Below are positions 15,319-22,667 of a stretch of DNA of 31,218 bases, piece after piece. Positions within the stretch are counted from its first letter, which is position 1. Every line of letters begins with the position of its first letter. This DNA comes from CAZJLP01 sp964546955 (lineage in GTDB: Bacteria > Verrucomicrobiota > Verrucomicrobiia > Opitutales > Opitutaceae): NCBI GenBank assembly GCA_964546955.1, contig CAZJLP010000058.1:1-31218 (forward strand), written 5' to 3'. The notes beneath the pieces are model-generated. The model was given only the letters and a program-made list of their open reading frames with translations, did no database searches and had not been told where the DNA came from. The translations under genes and the position numbers were made by a program.

Positions 15319-15386
15319 AGAGCTCAGAGCTAGAGCTGAGAGCCTGGCACTGCTTCGTGCTCTCAGCTCTAAGCTCTAGGCTCTCT
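15319..15386. repeat. AGAGCT-word palindromic element between convergent genes
   Basis: TAGAGCTGAGAGC (15331-15343) and GCTCTCAGCTCTA (15359-15371) are a perfect 13-bp inverted repeat around a 15-base loop. The arms continue outward as further AGAGCT/AGCTCT words with a one-word offset. The element lies between the second amidase (plus) and the nuclease (minus), where a bidirectional terminator is expected, but there is no T-tract. Its word-built arms resemble the ATTC and AGTAG elements in style, not in sequence. Confidence 0.7.
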
Positions 15387-15397
15387 GCTGACCAACC

Positions 15398-16435
15398 CTA
15401 CTTCTTTCCCCCGCCCTGCGCCTGGCGGTCGATCAACGCGGCTCGTAGATAGGTATCCGGCGGAGCATCCTTCCACGCGGTGAGCCACAGGCTGCCGAGC
15501 ATTGTGCCGCCCAGCGCCAGTTGTTCTTCGAGAAAGGTTTTTCCTTCGGCGGCGGAGGCATTGGCCACCGTCAACTTGCCGGCCTTGTCGATCGCATAGA
15601 GGGGCTCGACTTTGGTGAACTGCTCTCGAAGGTAGTCGAGAACGTCGACGAACACAGGATCGCGGCCTTTGGTGTCGGGACGTCGCCCGAGGGGTTTCGC
15701 CGGCTTCACTTTCTGCTCGAGGGCGGCGGCGTCCAGCCCGCCCATCTTTTTGAAAAAGCCGCCGTCGATCCACGCGTGGAACCCCTTCGACGTCGTGTAC
15801 TTTTTCGGATTTTCGCCAACCCAGCCATTGAAATGCTTTGTCGTGTGCAGCGGTTGCGCACCATCGCCGACATAGTGGCTCAGCACGCCCATCACATAAA
15901 TCACGTTGGCTGGCGCGTTGGAAATCTCGGCCGCAGTCCCGAGTTCTTCGTAGACCTTCAAGTAGGAAAAGCAGGCTTTCAGCTTTCCGAATTGTTCCGC
16001 GATGGTCCACGGCAGAAAGCCGACAAGTTCGCGCGTGCGATCTTTGTTCTTTTCGGGATCGATCGCGGGAAAGCGGTCTGGGTTTTTGGCCCGGGCCTCC
16101 GCGAGCTGAGCCGCGAATACCTGCCGAAACTCGATGAGATCGTCCGGGGAGATGCGCGCCGGTTCCAGATCCTCGAAATCGATAAAGTGTTCCGGGGCAT
16201 TCGCGTGCTTGATCGGCAGATCGTTGGGCACATTGCGCCAGCGATCGGGTTCGCCGGAAAGGAAAGCGAGGCGTTCCCGCGCCTCCGCGGTCCGCACGAA
16301 GGCAGGAAAGTCGGGAGGCAGAGAGGCCACGGCGAGTTGAGTGACAACGCGATGACCCTCGTAATCCCAAGCGAGCGCCCGGGCGGCGAAGGTCAAAGCG
16401 GCAAAGACAACGATACCGGCCGTGCGGGAGATCAT
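15398..16435 (-). CDS. S1/P1-type zinc nuclease family protein, exported
   Basis: The ATG at 16433-16435 gives 345 residues with a signal peptide ending ARALA. Cleavage leaves tryptophan (W23) as the mature N-terminus, as in S1/P1 nucleases, where that residue is a zinc ligand. The other ligands follow in order: H28 (YEGHRVV), D64 (GEPDRW), H83 (PEHFIDFED), then SHYVGDGAQPLH with His, Asp and His, and HAWIDG with the last His and Asp. The enzyme would cut single-stranded nucleic acid or nucleotides in the periplasm or outside the cell, perhaps to gain phosphate. The frame stays open far upstream, but that part lies opposite the next gene and is not coding. It is divergent from the TIGR03790-like gene, 75-96 bp away. 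Confidence 0.92.
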   Translation of the reverse strand: MISRTAGIVVFAALTFAARALAWDYEGHRVVTQLAVASLPPDFPAFVRTAEARERLAFLSGEPDRWRNVPNDLPIKHANAPEHFIDFEDLEPARISPDDLIEFRQVFAAQLAEARAKNPDRFPAIDPEKNKDRTRELVGFLPWTIAEQFGKLKACFSYLKVYEELGTAAEISNAPANVIYVMGVLSHYVGDGAQPLHTTKHFNGWVGENPKKYTTSKGFHAWIDGGFFKKMGGLDAAALEQKVKPAKPLGRRPDTKGRDPVFVDVLDYLREQFTKVEPLYAIDKAGKLTVANASAAEGKTFLEEQLALGGTMLGSLWLTAWKDAPPDTYLRAALIDRQAQGGGKK

Positions 16436-16531
16436 GGAATGAAGTGAAGCCTTGCGGGTTGAAACTTCCAGAACTTTTCCGCAGGCATCGAGGGTGCAAT
16501 TCCTCCCGACATGACACCTTGCTTTGTGACA

Positions 16532-18199
16532 ATGTTGCGACGGAGCGTCGTTGCCTTCCTCGGATTCGCGCCTTTTTGGGTCTCCGCGGCGGATGACGAT
16601 GCCGCAAAACACGCCGATCTCGTTTCGCGCGTAGTGATCGTGGCGAACGCCTCGGACCCGGAATCCCTGCAGCTCGCCGCGTATTATCGCGAGAAGCGCG
16701 GCATTCCCGCCGATAACGTGATTGCCCTGCCGATGTCGAAGGAGGAGACGATCAGTTGGAAGGAGTATGTGGAAACGGTCTCCGAGCCGCTGCGGGCGGA
16801 GCTGATCAAACGCAAGTGGGTCGACAGTTTCGACACCACGCGGAAGGACAAACTGGGGCGAAAAATTTATCCCATTTCGGGTCATCGTATTTCCTACCTG
16901 GTCACATGCCGGGGCGTGCCGCTCCGGGTCGGGCCGGGTTATGAGCTCTACCATGAGCAACCGCCTCCGCTTCTCGATCAGCCTGAGTTTCGCACCAATC
17001 AGGGCGCGGTCGATGCCGAGCTGAGCCTTGTTGTCCGCAATGATTACCGAATCAACGGCTTCATCCCGAATCCACTTTTCGGCAAGGACCGCGCCACCTT
17101 TGTCGACTTGAACGGCGTCGTCAAAGTCGCGCGTCTCGACGGGCCCACGCTGGCGAGCGCGCTCAATCTCGTCGACGGCGCTCTCGCTGCGGAGACCAAT
17201 GGCCTCATCGGTCGCGCGTACGTGGATATCGGTGGAGGCCCTTACGCTCGTGGCGAAGACTGGTTCAAGGCGGTGGCTAAGTTGATCGAAACCCTGCCCT
17301 TCGATTTTGCCTACGACCAAGAGCAGCCATTGCTGCCGGTGAGCGCGCGCTTCGACGCGCCGGCCCTCTATTTTGCCTGGCACTCGCCCGATATCAATGG
17401 GCCCGCGCTTCAACCCGAGTTTCGATTTCCGCCCGGGGCGATCGCGTTGCATCTGCACAGCTTTTCTGCCTACACCGTGCGCGGCGATCGGGCGGGGTGG
17501 TGCGGTCCGCTTGTGGCGAGAGGAGTTGCCGCGACGTTTGGCAACGTCTTCGAGCCCTATCTCGAATTGACGCATCGGCCAGATATGCTGCTGCAGGCGC
17601 TTCTACGGGGAGACAACTTGGGGGATGCGACCTATTTCGCCCTGCGCGCGGTGAGCTGGCATCAAATTGTTCTCGGAGACCCGCTCTATCGGCCTTTTAA
17701 GGTCCGGTTTGCTGAGCAATGGGCGGCGCGCGATCGGTTGCCGCCGGAGTTGAACAGTTATGTCGTGCTCTCGGAAGTTTGTCGCTTGGACAAGGAAGGA
17801 CAGTCCGAGAAAGCAATTGAGCTGGCGCGGGAGAGACTTCGTCAGAACCCGAGTTTTCCCATCGCTCTGAAACTGGCGAACGTGTTGATGGCCGCAGGGC
17901 GGAAAAAGGAGGTCAAGGAGACCTTGAGCTGGATCTCGAGCTTGGCTGCGGTGAAGCCGAACGACGCGGCCCTCGCAGTGGAGGCCGCCGAGTTACAATC
18001 AAAGGCCGGTCAGACGGTCGACTCGGTCGCTACCTACCAGCGTGTCTTGGCGTTGCAGAATCTACCCAAAGAAATGCGGCAGCGAACGCTGGAGCTCGCT
18101 CTCAAGGCCGCGGAAGCGTCGCGGGACAAAGAGCAGGCGAAGCGCTGGGCGGATGAAGCCGCCCAGCTGAACGGCAAGAGAGAAGGAAGCGGAGGGTAG
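16532..18199 (+). CDS. TIGR03790-like exported protein with C-terminal TPR region
   Basis: A signal peptide is seen when the ATG at 16532 is used (MLRRSVVAFLGFAPFWVSA, then ADDD); an ATG at 16511 adds seven residues. The central part (about 30-370) has the blocks I associate with TIGR03790: RVVIVANASDPESLQLAAYY, RGIPADNVIALP, ISYLVTCRGVPLRV and, later, LHLHSFSAYTVR, WCGPLVARGVAATFGNVFEPY. The last 150 residues form TPR-like helices (AIELARERLRQNP, SVATYQRVLAL). The family has no established function. The His and Cys blocks near 315-335 loosely recall caspase-fold peptidases, which is speculation. A palindrome (copy D) separates it from the convergent clpP. Confidence 0.8.
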   Translation: MLRRSVVAFLGFAPFWVSAADDDAAKHADLVSRVVIVANASDPESLQLAAYYREKRGIPADNVIALPMSKEETISWKEYVETVSEPLRAELIKRKWVDSFDTTRKDKLGRKIYPISGHRISYLVTCRGVPLRVGPGYELYHEQPPPLLDQPEFRTNQGAVDAELSLVVRNDYRINGFIPNPLFGKDRATFVDLNGVVKVARLDGPTLASALNLVDGALAAETNGLIGRAYVDIGGGPYARGEDWFKAVAKLIETLPFDFAYDQEQPLLPVSARFDAPALYFAWHSPDINGPALQPEFRFPPGAIALHLHSFSAYTVRGDRAGWCGPLVARGVAATFGNVFEPYLELTHRPDMLLQALLRGDNLGDATYFALRAVSWHQIVLGDPLYRPFKVRFAEQWAARDRLPPELNSYVVLSEVCRLDKEGQSEKAIELARERLRQNPSFPIALKLANVLMAAGRKKEVKETLSWISSLAAVKPNDAALAVEAAELQSKAGQTVDSVATYQRVLALQNLPKEMRQRTLELALKAAEASRDKEQAKRWADEAAQLNGKREGSGG

Positions 18200-18282
18200 G
18201 GCTCGATTGCACGCCGCCTTTTGGACGGCGCGTGGAGGTCGGATGACGACGCGGCGGCGCGTTAAGGATAACGCGCCCTACC
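18195..18282. repeat. GGTAGGGC/GCCCTACC palindromic element, copy D, with internal hairpin
   Basis: The outer ends GGTAGGGC (18195-18202) and GCCCTACC (18275-18282) are exact inverted repeats. Inside the right part, GGCGCGTTA (18256-18264) and TAACGCGCC (18269-18277) form a perfect 9-bp stem with a 4-base loop. A GCCG/CGGC hairpin lies to the left. The left end overlaps the last codons of the TIGR03790-like gene and the right end touches the clpP stop, so it may act as a two-way transcription barrier. Confidence 0.75.
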
Positions 18283-18283
18283 T

Positions 18284-18943
18284 TCAGACCTTATCGACGA
18301 TCTTATCCGCCAGACCGTACGCGATCGCTTCTTTGGCGTTGAGGTAGAAGTCGCGATCGGTGTCGCGGTTGATCCGCTCCAGCGGTTGTCCCGAGGCATC
18401 GGCGAGGATTTGATTCAGCTCCGCGCGGAGCTTTTCCATTTCTTTCGCCTGAATGTTGATGTCGGTCGCGGGACCGACCATCCGACCCGAAATCAAGGGT
18501 TGGTGGATGAGGACGCGAGCGTGAGGGTAAAGCAAACGCCGGCCTTTCGGCGCGCCGCTCAAAAGGATCGATCCCATCGACGCGGCCATGCCGGTCACGA
18601 CGATGGTGATCGGAGAGGTCACCAGCTTCATCGTATCGTAGACCGCCATTCCCGCCGTGATCGAACCGCCGGGGGTATTGATATAAAAGACAATCTCTTT
18701 TCCGGGCGCGGTGGCTTCCAAATAGAGCAGTTTCTCGGTCAGGTCTTTCGCGGTTTCGTCCGTCACCGCTCCCCAGAGGAAAATTTTACGCTGCTGCAAA
18801 AACTTCTTCTGAATGAGCGCGCCAACGGGCGTGGCTCCTTTCTTGTCCTGCGGATCCGCCTTTTCGTCGTCATCGTCGTCATCATCGTCGTCGAAACGAG
18901 GTAAATTCTTGGGCGAGAGCGATTGAAGGTTAGACAGCGGCAT
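18284..18943 (-). CDS. clpP: ATP-dependent Clp protease proteolytic subunit with Asp-rich N-terminal extension
   Basis: ClpP is the barrel peptidase that works with ClpA/ClpX-type unfoldases in the cytoplasm. The 219-residue protein has the catalytic triad S122 (GMAASMGS), H147 (LIHQP) and D198 (DTDRDFY), with spacing like E. coli S97, H122 and D171. A 45-residue leader precedes the core and includes nine consecutive aspartates (D18-D26) followed by Glu, Lys and Asp-rich sequence. They are encoded by a 27-bp run of GAC/GAT codons (18866-18892) that could change length by slippage. E. coli ClpP has a 14-residue propeptide; this one may be processed similarly or kept. It is divergent from the HDOD gene. 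Confidence 0.95.
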   Translation of the reverse strand: MPLSNLQSLSPKNLPRFDDDDDDDDDEKADPQDKKGATPVGALIQKKFLQQRKIFLWGAVTDETAKDLTEKLLYLEATAPGKEIVFYINTPGGSITAGMAVYDTMKLVTSPITIVVTGMAASMGSILLSGAPKGRRLLYPHARVLIHQPLISGRMVGPATDINIQAKEMEKLRAELNQILADASGQPLERINRDTDRDFYLNAKEAIAYGLADKIVDKV

Positions 18944-19069
18944 AGTGGCCGTAACGTGCGCGGGATATGCGCATTTGCCAGTCGAAAGTGGAGGGGCGAG
19001 GCGATCCTACGCCGGGGTTTTACACCTATTTGCACAAAGGAATTCCCCCGGAGAGCCGATTAAACAGAT

Positions 19070-19960
19070 ATGAAACTCGCCGGTCCCGAGCCTGTGGCCT
19101 CCCGCCCGACGCCAGAAAGCGTCGCCCGGCAGGTGTGTCACCTCGCCTCGGCGCCGAAGATCGTGCCGCGCCTCTGGTTTCTTCTGAATGGCGGCCATCA
19201 CGCTCCCTCCTTGTTGGAGATCGGGCGTTTGATCCGTCTGGATCCAGGACTCACGGCGCGCGTTCTCCACATGGGAAACCGGCGGAGCTCCGAAAAAGGC
19301 GAAGCCTGTTTCACCGTTGAAGACGCGATCAACGAGATTGGGTTCAATGACGTTTATGCCCTCGTGTCGGAGGTGACGGCGTCGCAGATTTTCGTAAAGC
19401 CGCTCCAATCGTATGGCATCGAGGCCGAGGAGCTTTGGCGCTTGTCGCTTTCGTGTGGCCTTGCCGCCGAGCTTCTCGCTGAGCAGACCGGGGAAGACGC
19501 GAGCGTCGCGTACACCGTCGGCTTGCTGCACGGGGTGGGAATGGCCGCGATCGACCATTGGGCATTGCGGCACGCGCCCACGGTGATGCTTCTCTCCCAA
19601 GGACTGCCCCGCGAGTGCGCAGATACGGAGCGTGCGCTGATTGGGTTCACTCAAGCCGAAGTGGGCGCCGCGATGCTTCGCCAATGGGATTTTCCGCTCA
19701 CGATGGTCGAGCCTGTCCGCTTTCAGTATTCACCCCGCAGCTCAGCGGGCTACGTCCGCATGGCTTGTCTTTTAGCCGCGGCGAAGTGGCTGCGGACGGC
19801 GGTTTGCGCCGACGAAGATCGACTGCCTCCCCCTCTGCCCGAAGCGGCGATTTTGCACCCGCTCCGGCTGAATGGAGACCGCTTGGCCCGGCTCGTGGTC
19901 GACGTCCGATACCGACTAGGGGCGGCGAGGAACCTGGTAGAAGCCGAGGTTCTTGTATAA
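19070..19960 (+). CDS. HDOD domain protein
   Basis: The 296-residue protein is helical and soluble. It matches the HDOD pattern: LIRLDPGLTARVLHMGN (54-70), VEDAINEIGFNDVYALVSE, the LSLSCGLAAELLAEQTGED helix, and AYTVGLLHGVGMAAIDH near 147-163. In true HD phosphohydrolases the last motif reads HD; here it is HG, so enzymatic activity is unlikely and a signalling or scaffolding role is expected, as for other HDOD proteins. No receiver or other signalling domain is attached. The 126-bp gap to the divergent clpP would hold both promoters. Confidence 0.85.
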   Translation: MKLAGPEPVASRPTPESVARQVCHLASAPKIVPRLWFLLNGGHHAPSLLEIGRLIRLDPGLTARVLHMGNRRSSEKGEACFTVEDAINEIGFNDVYALVSEVTASQIFVKPLQSYGIEAEELWRLSLSCGLAAELLAEQTGEDASVAYTVGLLHGVGMAAIDHWALRHAPTVMLLSQGLPRECADTERALIGFTQAEVGAAMLRQWDFPLTMVEPVRFQYSPRSSAGYVRMACLLAAAKWLRTAVCADEDRLPPPLPEAAILHPLRLNGDRLARLVVDVRYRLGAARNLVEAEVLV

Positions 19961-20119
19961 GTGATTAACAAAAAGAATGTAACGGAAAGCAGTGCATCCA
20001 CTGTCTCCGCGCACTCCACCTTTAGAAATACTGATAACCCGGTCTTAACGCAAATCTCTTGTGAAATAAGCTCGCTTTAGGCCGTTAACGAAGTACATTT
20101 GCAATAAAGAGAAACCCCT

Positions 20120-20644
20120 ATGAAAACAATCCTAAGCTCGGTGATGGCACTGTTGGCAGTCGGCGCGGCTTCGGCCGGCGCTATCGAATCCGTTAAAGTC
20201 TCGGCAAGCGCAGATTTCCGCCTGGTCGTGGTCGACACGACGAAGAGCGGCGCTGACGACAAAGCACTCTACGAAACCTTCGGTCTTTCCTTTTCTGACG
20301 GCCTCGGTCGGCAGTTTGGAGCCCCGATGAAGGTCAAAGTCATCACCGGCACAGATGTGCAGGTGGCCGCCGACAAGGTACTGACCGGCAGCTATGACGC
20401 GGCTCTCGTCATTTCAGACGACCTGCCCCTCTCCATGACGAGTTCCGAGTTTTCCGTGACGCGTGCATTCTCGAAGGTCGGTATTCCCGTAAAAGTTTTC
20501 CACTTCGTCGTGCGTGCGAGCGATCCTTCTTTGAAGCAGAAGGCGTCCGCCGCCTTTACTGAAGCTCTCTCGACGCAGCGTTTTCAAGACGCCCTGAATC
20601 GCGCAGTGGCTTACAAGGTCACGACCACGGTGGCGCACCGATAG
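20120..20644 (+). CDS. Small exported protein resembling one lobe of a periplasmic binding protein
   Basis: The 174-residue product begins with a clear signal peptide (MKTILSSVMALLAVGAASAG). The mature part has alternating strands and helices: FRLVVVDTT, MKVKVITGTDVQVAADKVLT, then GSYDAALVISDDLP. A final helical region (KQKASAAFTEALS, FQDALNRAVAY) follows. The gDYDAALV-like step recalls phosphonate/phosphate-binding proteins of the PhnD or PstS type, but at about 155 mature residues it is half the usual size and no ABC permease is nearby. It is preceded by a purine-rich AAAGAG near 20105 and followed by a strong terminator, so it is probably monocistronic. The upstream gap (19961-20119) is AT-richer than its surroundings and presumably holds the promoter. 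Confidence 0.7.
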   Translation: MKTILSSVMALLAVGAASAGAIESVKVSASADFRLVVVDTTKSGADDKALYETFGLSFSDGLGRQFGAPMKVKVITGTDVQVAADKVLTGSYDAALVISDDLPLSMTSSEFSVTRAFSKVGIPVKVFHFVVRASDPSLKQKASAAFTEALSTQRFQDALNRAVAYKVTTTVAHR

Positions 20645-20669
20645 TCTTCGTTTTTTTTCATAGGCACCC

Positions 20670-20700
20670 GCGGCGATCTCCGGATCGCCGCTTTTTTTTT
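20670..20700 (+). terminator. Rho-independent terminator
   Basis: A 9-bp perfect stem, GCGGCGATC (20670-20678) with GATCGCCGC (20683-20691), closes a 4-base loop and is followed by nine T (20692-20700). It ends the transcript of the preceding small exported protein, 26 bp after its stop codon. Confidence 0.93.
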
Positions 20701-20779
20701 GGGCTCGCAGCCGAAGCGCGGGCGCCGCTATTTCTGCGGCGGCCCCGCAATCTGAAACTGTTACCCCGAGGAGGACCGA

Positions 20780-21711
20780 ATGACGTCCAAATTATTCACA
20801 CTTGCCCTAGTCTCTGTACTCACCGCCGCGACCTATGCCGTCGCGGCCCCGGCGAAGCCGTGGAAGCCGGCAGNNNNNNNNNNTTCACCTGGGTGGGTGT
20901 GCGCAGCCCCGTGAAGACCAGCGCCGAGGACGGTGTCACCAAACTCGGGGTAAAGATCGGCAAGTTCGTCGTGCTGCAGACCGATGACGAGTGGAGGAAT
21001 GTCATGACGAACGTCACGGGCAAGTTTCCGGGCGCCCGTCCCTGGGTCACGCTCGCCGTGGGCGACCTGCCTGAGCCGAGCGCGACGACGCAGAGCGTCG
21101 AGGCGCACGAAGCCTTCGTGCAGCTCATGGACAAACAAGGAGTCGATGTTTACCTGGAAGTCTGGCCGAAAAAGACCGACGTCTCCGGATTGATCGACAC
21201 CTGGTTGGGCCGTTTCAAGAAGTACAAAAATGTACGCGGATTCGGCGTGGACCTCGAATTCTACAAACCCACGGTCGACGACGCGACGGCCCAGGCTTGG
21301 GATGAAAAGATCAAAGCGCACAACCCCGAGTACCGGCTGTTCTTCAAGCACTGGCTGATTAAACAGATGCCGCCGACGTATCGGGGCAAAGGAGATCTCA
21401 TTTTCATTTGCACCGGCTCCGAGGGAACGTTGGACGAACTGAATGACACGTTTGCCAAGTGGGCAGCGCACTTTTCGCCGCACGCCTGTGCCTTCCAGAT
21501 TGGATACCCCGCGGACGAAGACGGCATGGATGGCAAGAACGACAAGGGGTGGTGGAAACTGAAAGACCCGATCAAGGACTGGGGCCAAATGCTTTTGGAA
21601 AAGACCAAGGGCAACGATCCCAAGCAACAGGTCGGCCTAATTTGGGTCTGCACGAAATCCGGCAAGACTTACAACCAGGATTGGGACCTGACAAAACCCG
21701 CGAAGAAGTAA
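20780..21711 (+). CDS. Exported protein of unknown function, interrupted by an assembly gap
   Basis: A strong Shine-Dalgarno (GAGGAGGA, 20769-20776) precedes the ATG at 20780. That frame encodes a signal peptide followed by a Pro/Ala/Lys-rich start (APAKPWKPA) and then meets ten N (20874-20883). Beyond the Ns the open frame continues in another phase for about 275 residues to the stop at 21709-21711. The two parts join in frame only if the true gap length leaves a remainder of 2 on division by 3. The visible body looks like an alpha/beta-barrel hydrolase: VDVYLEVWPKK, then VRGFGVDLEFYK with a candidate catalytic Asp/Glu, later LIFICTGSEGTLDE and FQIGYPADED. I do not recognise the family and assign no function. 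Confidence 0.7.
20874..20883. other. Scaffold gap of 10 N inside a coding sequence
   Basis: Ten N interrupt the exported-protein gene at 20780. The reading phases on the two sides do not match across exactly ten bases, so the length is a placeholder. The flanking Ala/Pro/Lys-rich codons suggest that a GC-rich repeat caused the break. Confidence 0.97.
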
Positions 21712-22018
21712 TTGCGGGGAGGACCTCCGTCCTCGATCCGTCTGACGAAATTCGGACCGTTAATGGAATTTCCCAATGGGGAAAATTCAAGAGTGCGGCT
21801 TCGGCTAATCGCCTCCCGAGTGCTTCGGGCCTGCTCATCGCAGGCTGGTTAAGTGTAGGTTTGTCCGCCTGCGATCAGCGGGCTCTCAAGTAGGTCAGCG
21901 AACGCGATAAGCCGGAGCTTCCTGATCAAGATTGCGCCCGTTGGCGAAATCCAATGAATGGTGACAACCGGTTCGAGCTTCCGTGGTAGGCAGACGGGAT
22001 CACCCGCCCTTGGCCGCC
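21712..22018. other. Intergenic region with three inverted repeats, no gene seen
   Basis: Between the convergent exported-protein gene and sufT lie three hairpin-forming repeats. GAGGAC/GTCCTC is at 21719-21734 with a 4-base loop. GAATTTCCC is at 21766-21774 with GGGGAAAATTC at 21778-21788. ATCGCAGGC is at 21837-21845 with GCCTGCGAT at 21867-21875, a perfect 9-bp pair. The first, 8 bp after the stop, may be a terminator although no T-run follows. I find no convincing reading frame or RNA gene. Confidence 0.6.
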
Positions 22019-22567
22019 TCAAATCAGGCCGAGCTTCATTTTGCCTTCTTCGGAAATCATCTGCTGGGTCCACGGCGGATCCCAGGTGATGCGGACGTCG
22101 GCATCGGACACGCCGGGTACGAGGAGAATCTTGCCTTTGGCGTCCTCGGCGATGGCGGGGCCCATGCCGCAACCGGGCGCAGTCAGGGTCATGGCGACAC
22201 TCACCTTGTGGCTGCCGTCCTCTTTCTTTTCCACATCCATCGAGTACACCAGACCGAGATCGACGATATTCACGGGAATCTCAGGATCGTAAACTTTCTT
22301 CAGTTGATCCCAGATCACTTCGGGATCGGGCGCGCCGCCGGCGCTTGTGGTGGCCTTGACGGTGGTATCCGCGACGGCTTCGCCGAGAGCGTCGCCGTTT
22401 TTGCCGTCGATGCGGGCCAGCCCGGTATCGGTCATGACCGTGTAGCTTCCGCCCAAGGTCTGGGTGATCACCACGCGCGAGCCCGACGACAAAAGGATCT
22501 TGTCGCCGGAAGGAATCTGCACCGCCTCAACATCGCGGGAAAGAGTGCGTTCTTTGGTCGAAGACAT
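22019..22567 (-). CDS. sufT: SufT-like Fe-S assembly protein (MIP18/DUF59 domain)
   Basis: The 182-residue protein has an N-terminal domain of about 80 residues (VQIPSGDKILLSSGSRVVITQTLGGSYTV-type strands) found in bacterial SufT. A MIP18/DUF59 domain follows (about 88-180), with VYDPEIPVNIVDLGLVY, VAMTLTAPGCGMGP and VRITWDPPW. The cysteine in APGCGMG is the family's key residue. SufT helps mature Fe-S proteins, especially when demand is high, in the cytoplasm. It is the last gene of the suf operon. The ATG at 22565-22567 is preceded not by a Shine-Dalgarno but by a 90-bp AGTAG-word palindrome that begins at the sufD stop. Confidence 0.92.
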   Translation of the reverse strand: MSSTKERTLSRDVEAVQIPSGDKILLSSGSRVVITQTLGGSYTVMTDTGLARIDGKNGDALGEAVADTTVKATTSAGGAPDPEVIWDQLKKVYDPEIPVNIVDLGLVYSMDVEKKEDGSHKVSVAMTLTAPGCGMGPAIAEDAKGKILLVPGVSDADVRITWDPPWTQQMISEEGKMKLGLI

Positions 22568-22573
22568 GTGATA

Positions 22574-22667
22574 GGTGGCGAGTAGTGAGTAGTGGGTAGC
22601 GAGTAGGAATCAGCGGAAGTGCGCAGCGGCACGCCTGCGATGATCGCCACTCACTACCCGCTACTTC
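22574..22667. repeat. AGTAG-word palindrome between sufD and sufT
   Basis: Arm one (22580-22601) and the reverse complement of arm two (22645-22666) agree at 17 of 22 positions, and all five differences are transitions. Both arms are built from GAGTAG/GGGTAG words. Arm two contains the sufD stop codon; arm one ends 6 bp upstream of the sufT ATG on the minus strand, giving a pyrimidine-rich leader (CTACTC and CACTAC words). The 43-base loop is GC-rich and holds a GTGC/GCAC pair. Confidence 0.75.

Noticed and set aside
16436..17575. N-terminal extension of the S1/P1 nuclease frame
   Set aside because: It runs opposite the TIGR03790-like gene and lacks homology-like motifs; the signal peptide and Trp zinc ligand at 16435 fix the real start.
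18866..18892. Trinucleotide run considered as a tandem-repeat locus outside genes
   Set aside because: It encodes the Asp stretch of ClpP in frame and is treated as part of that gene.
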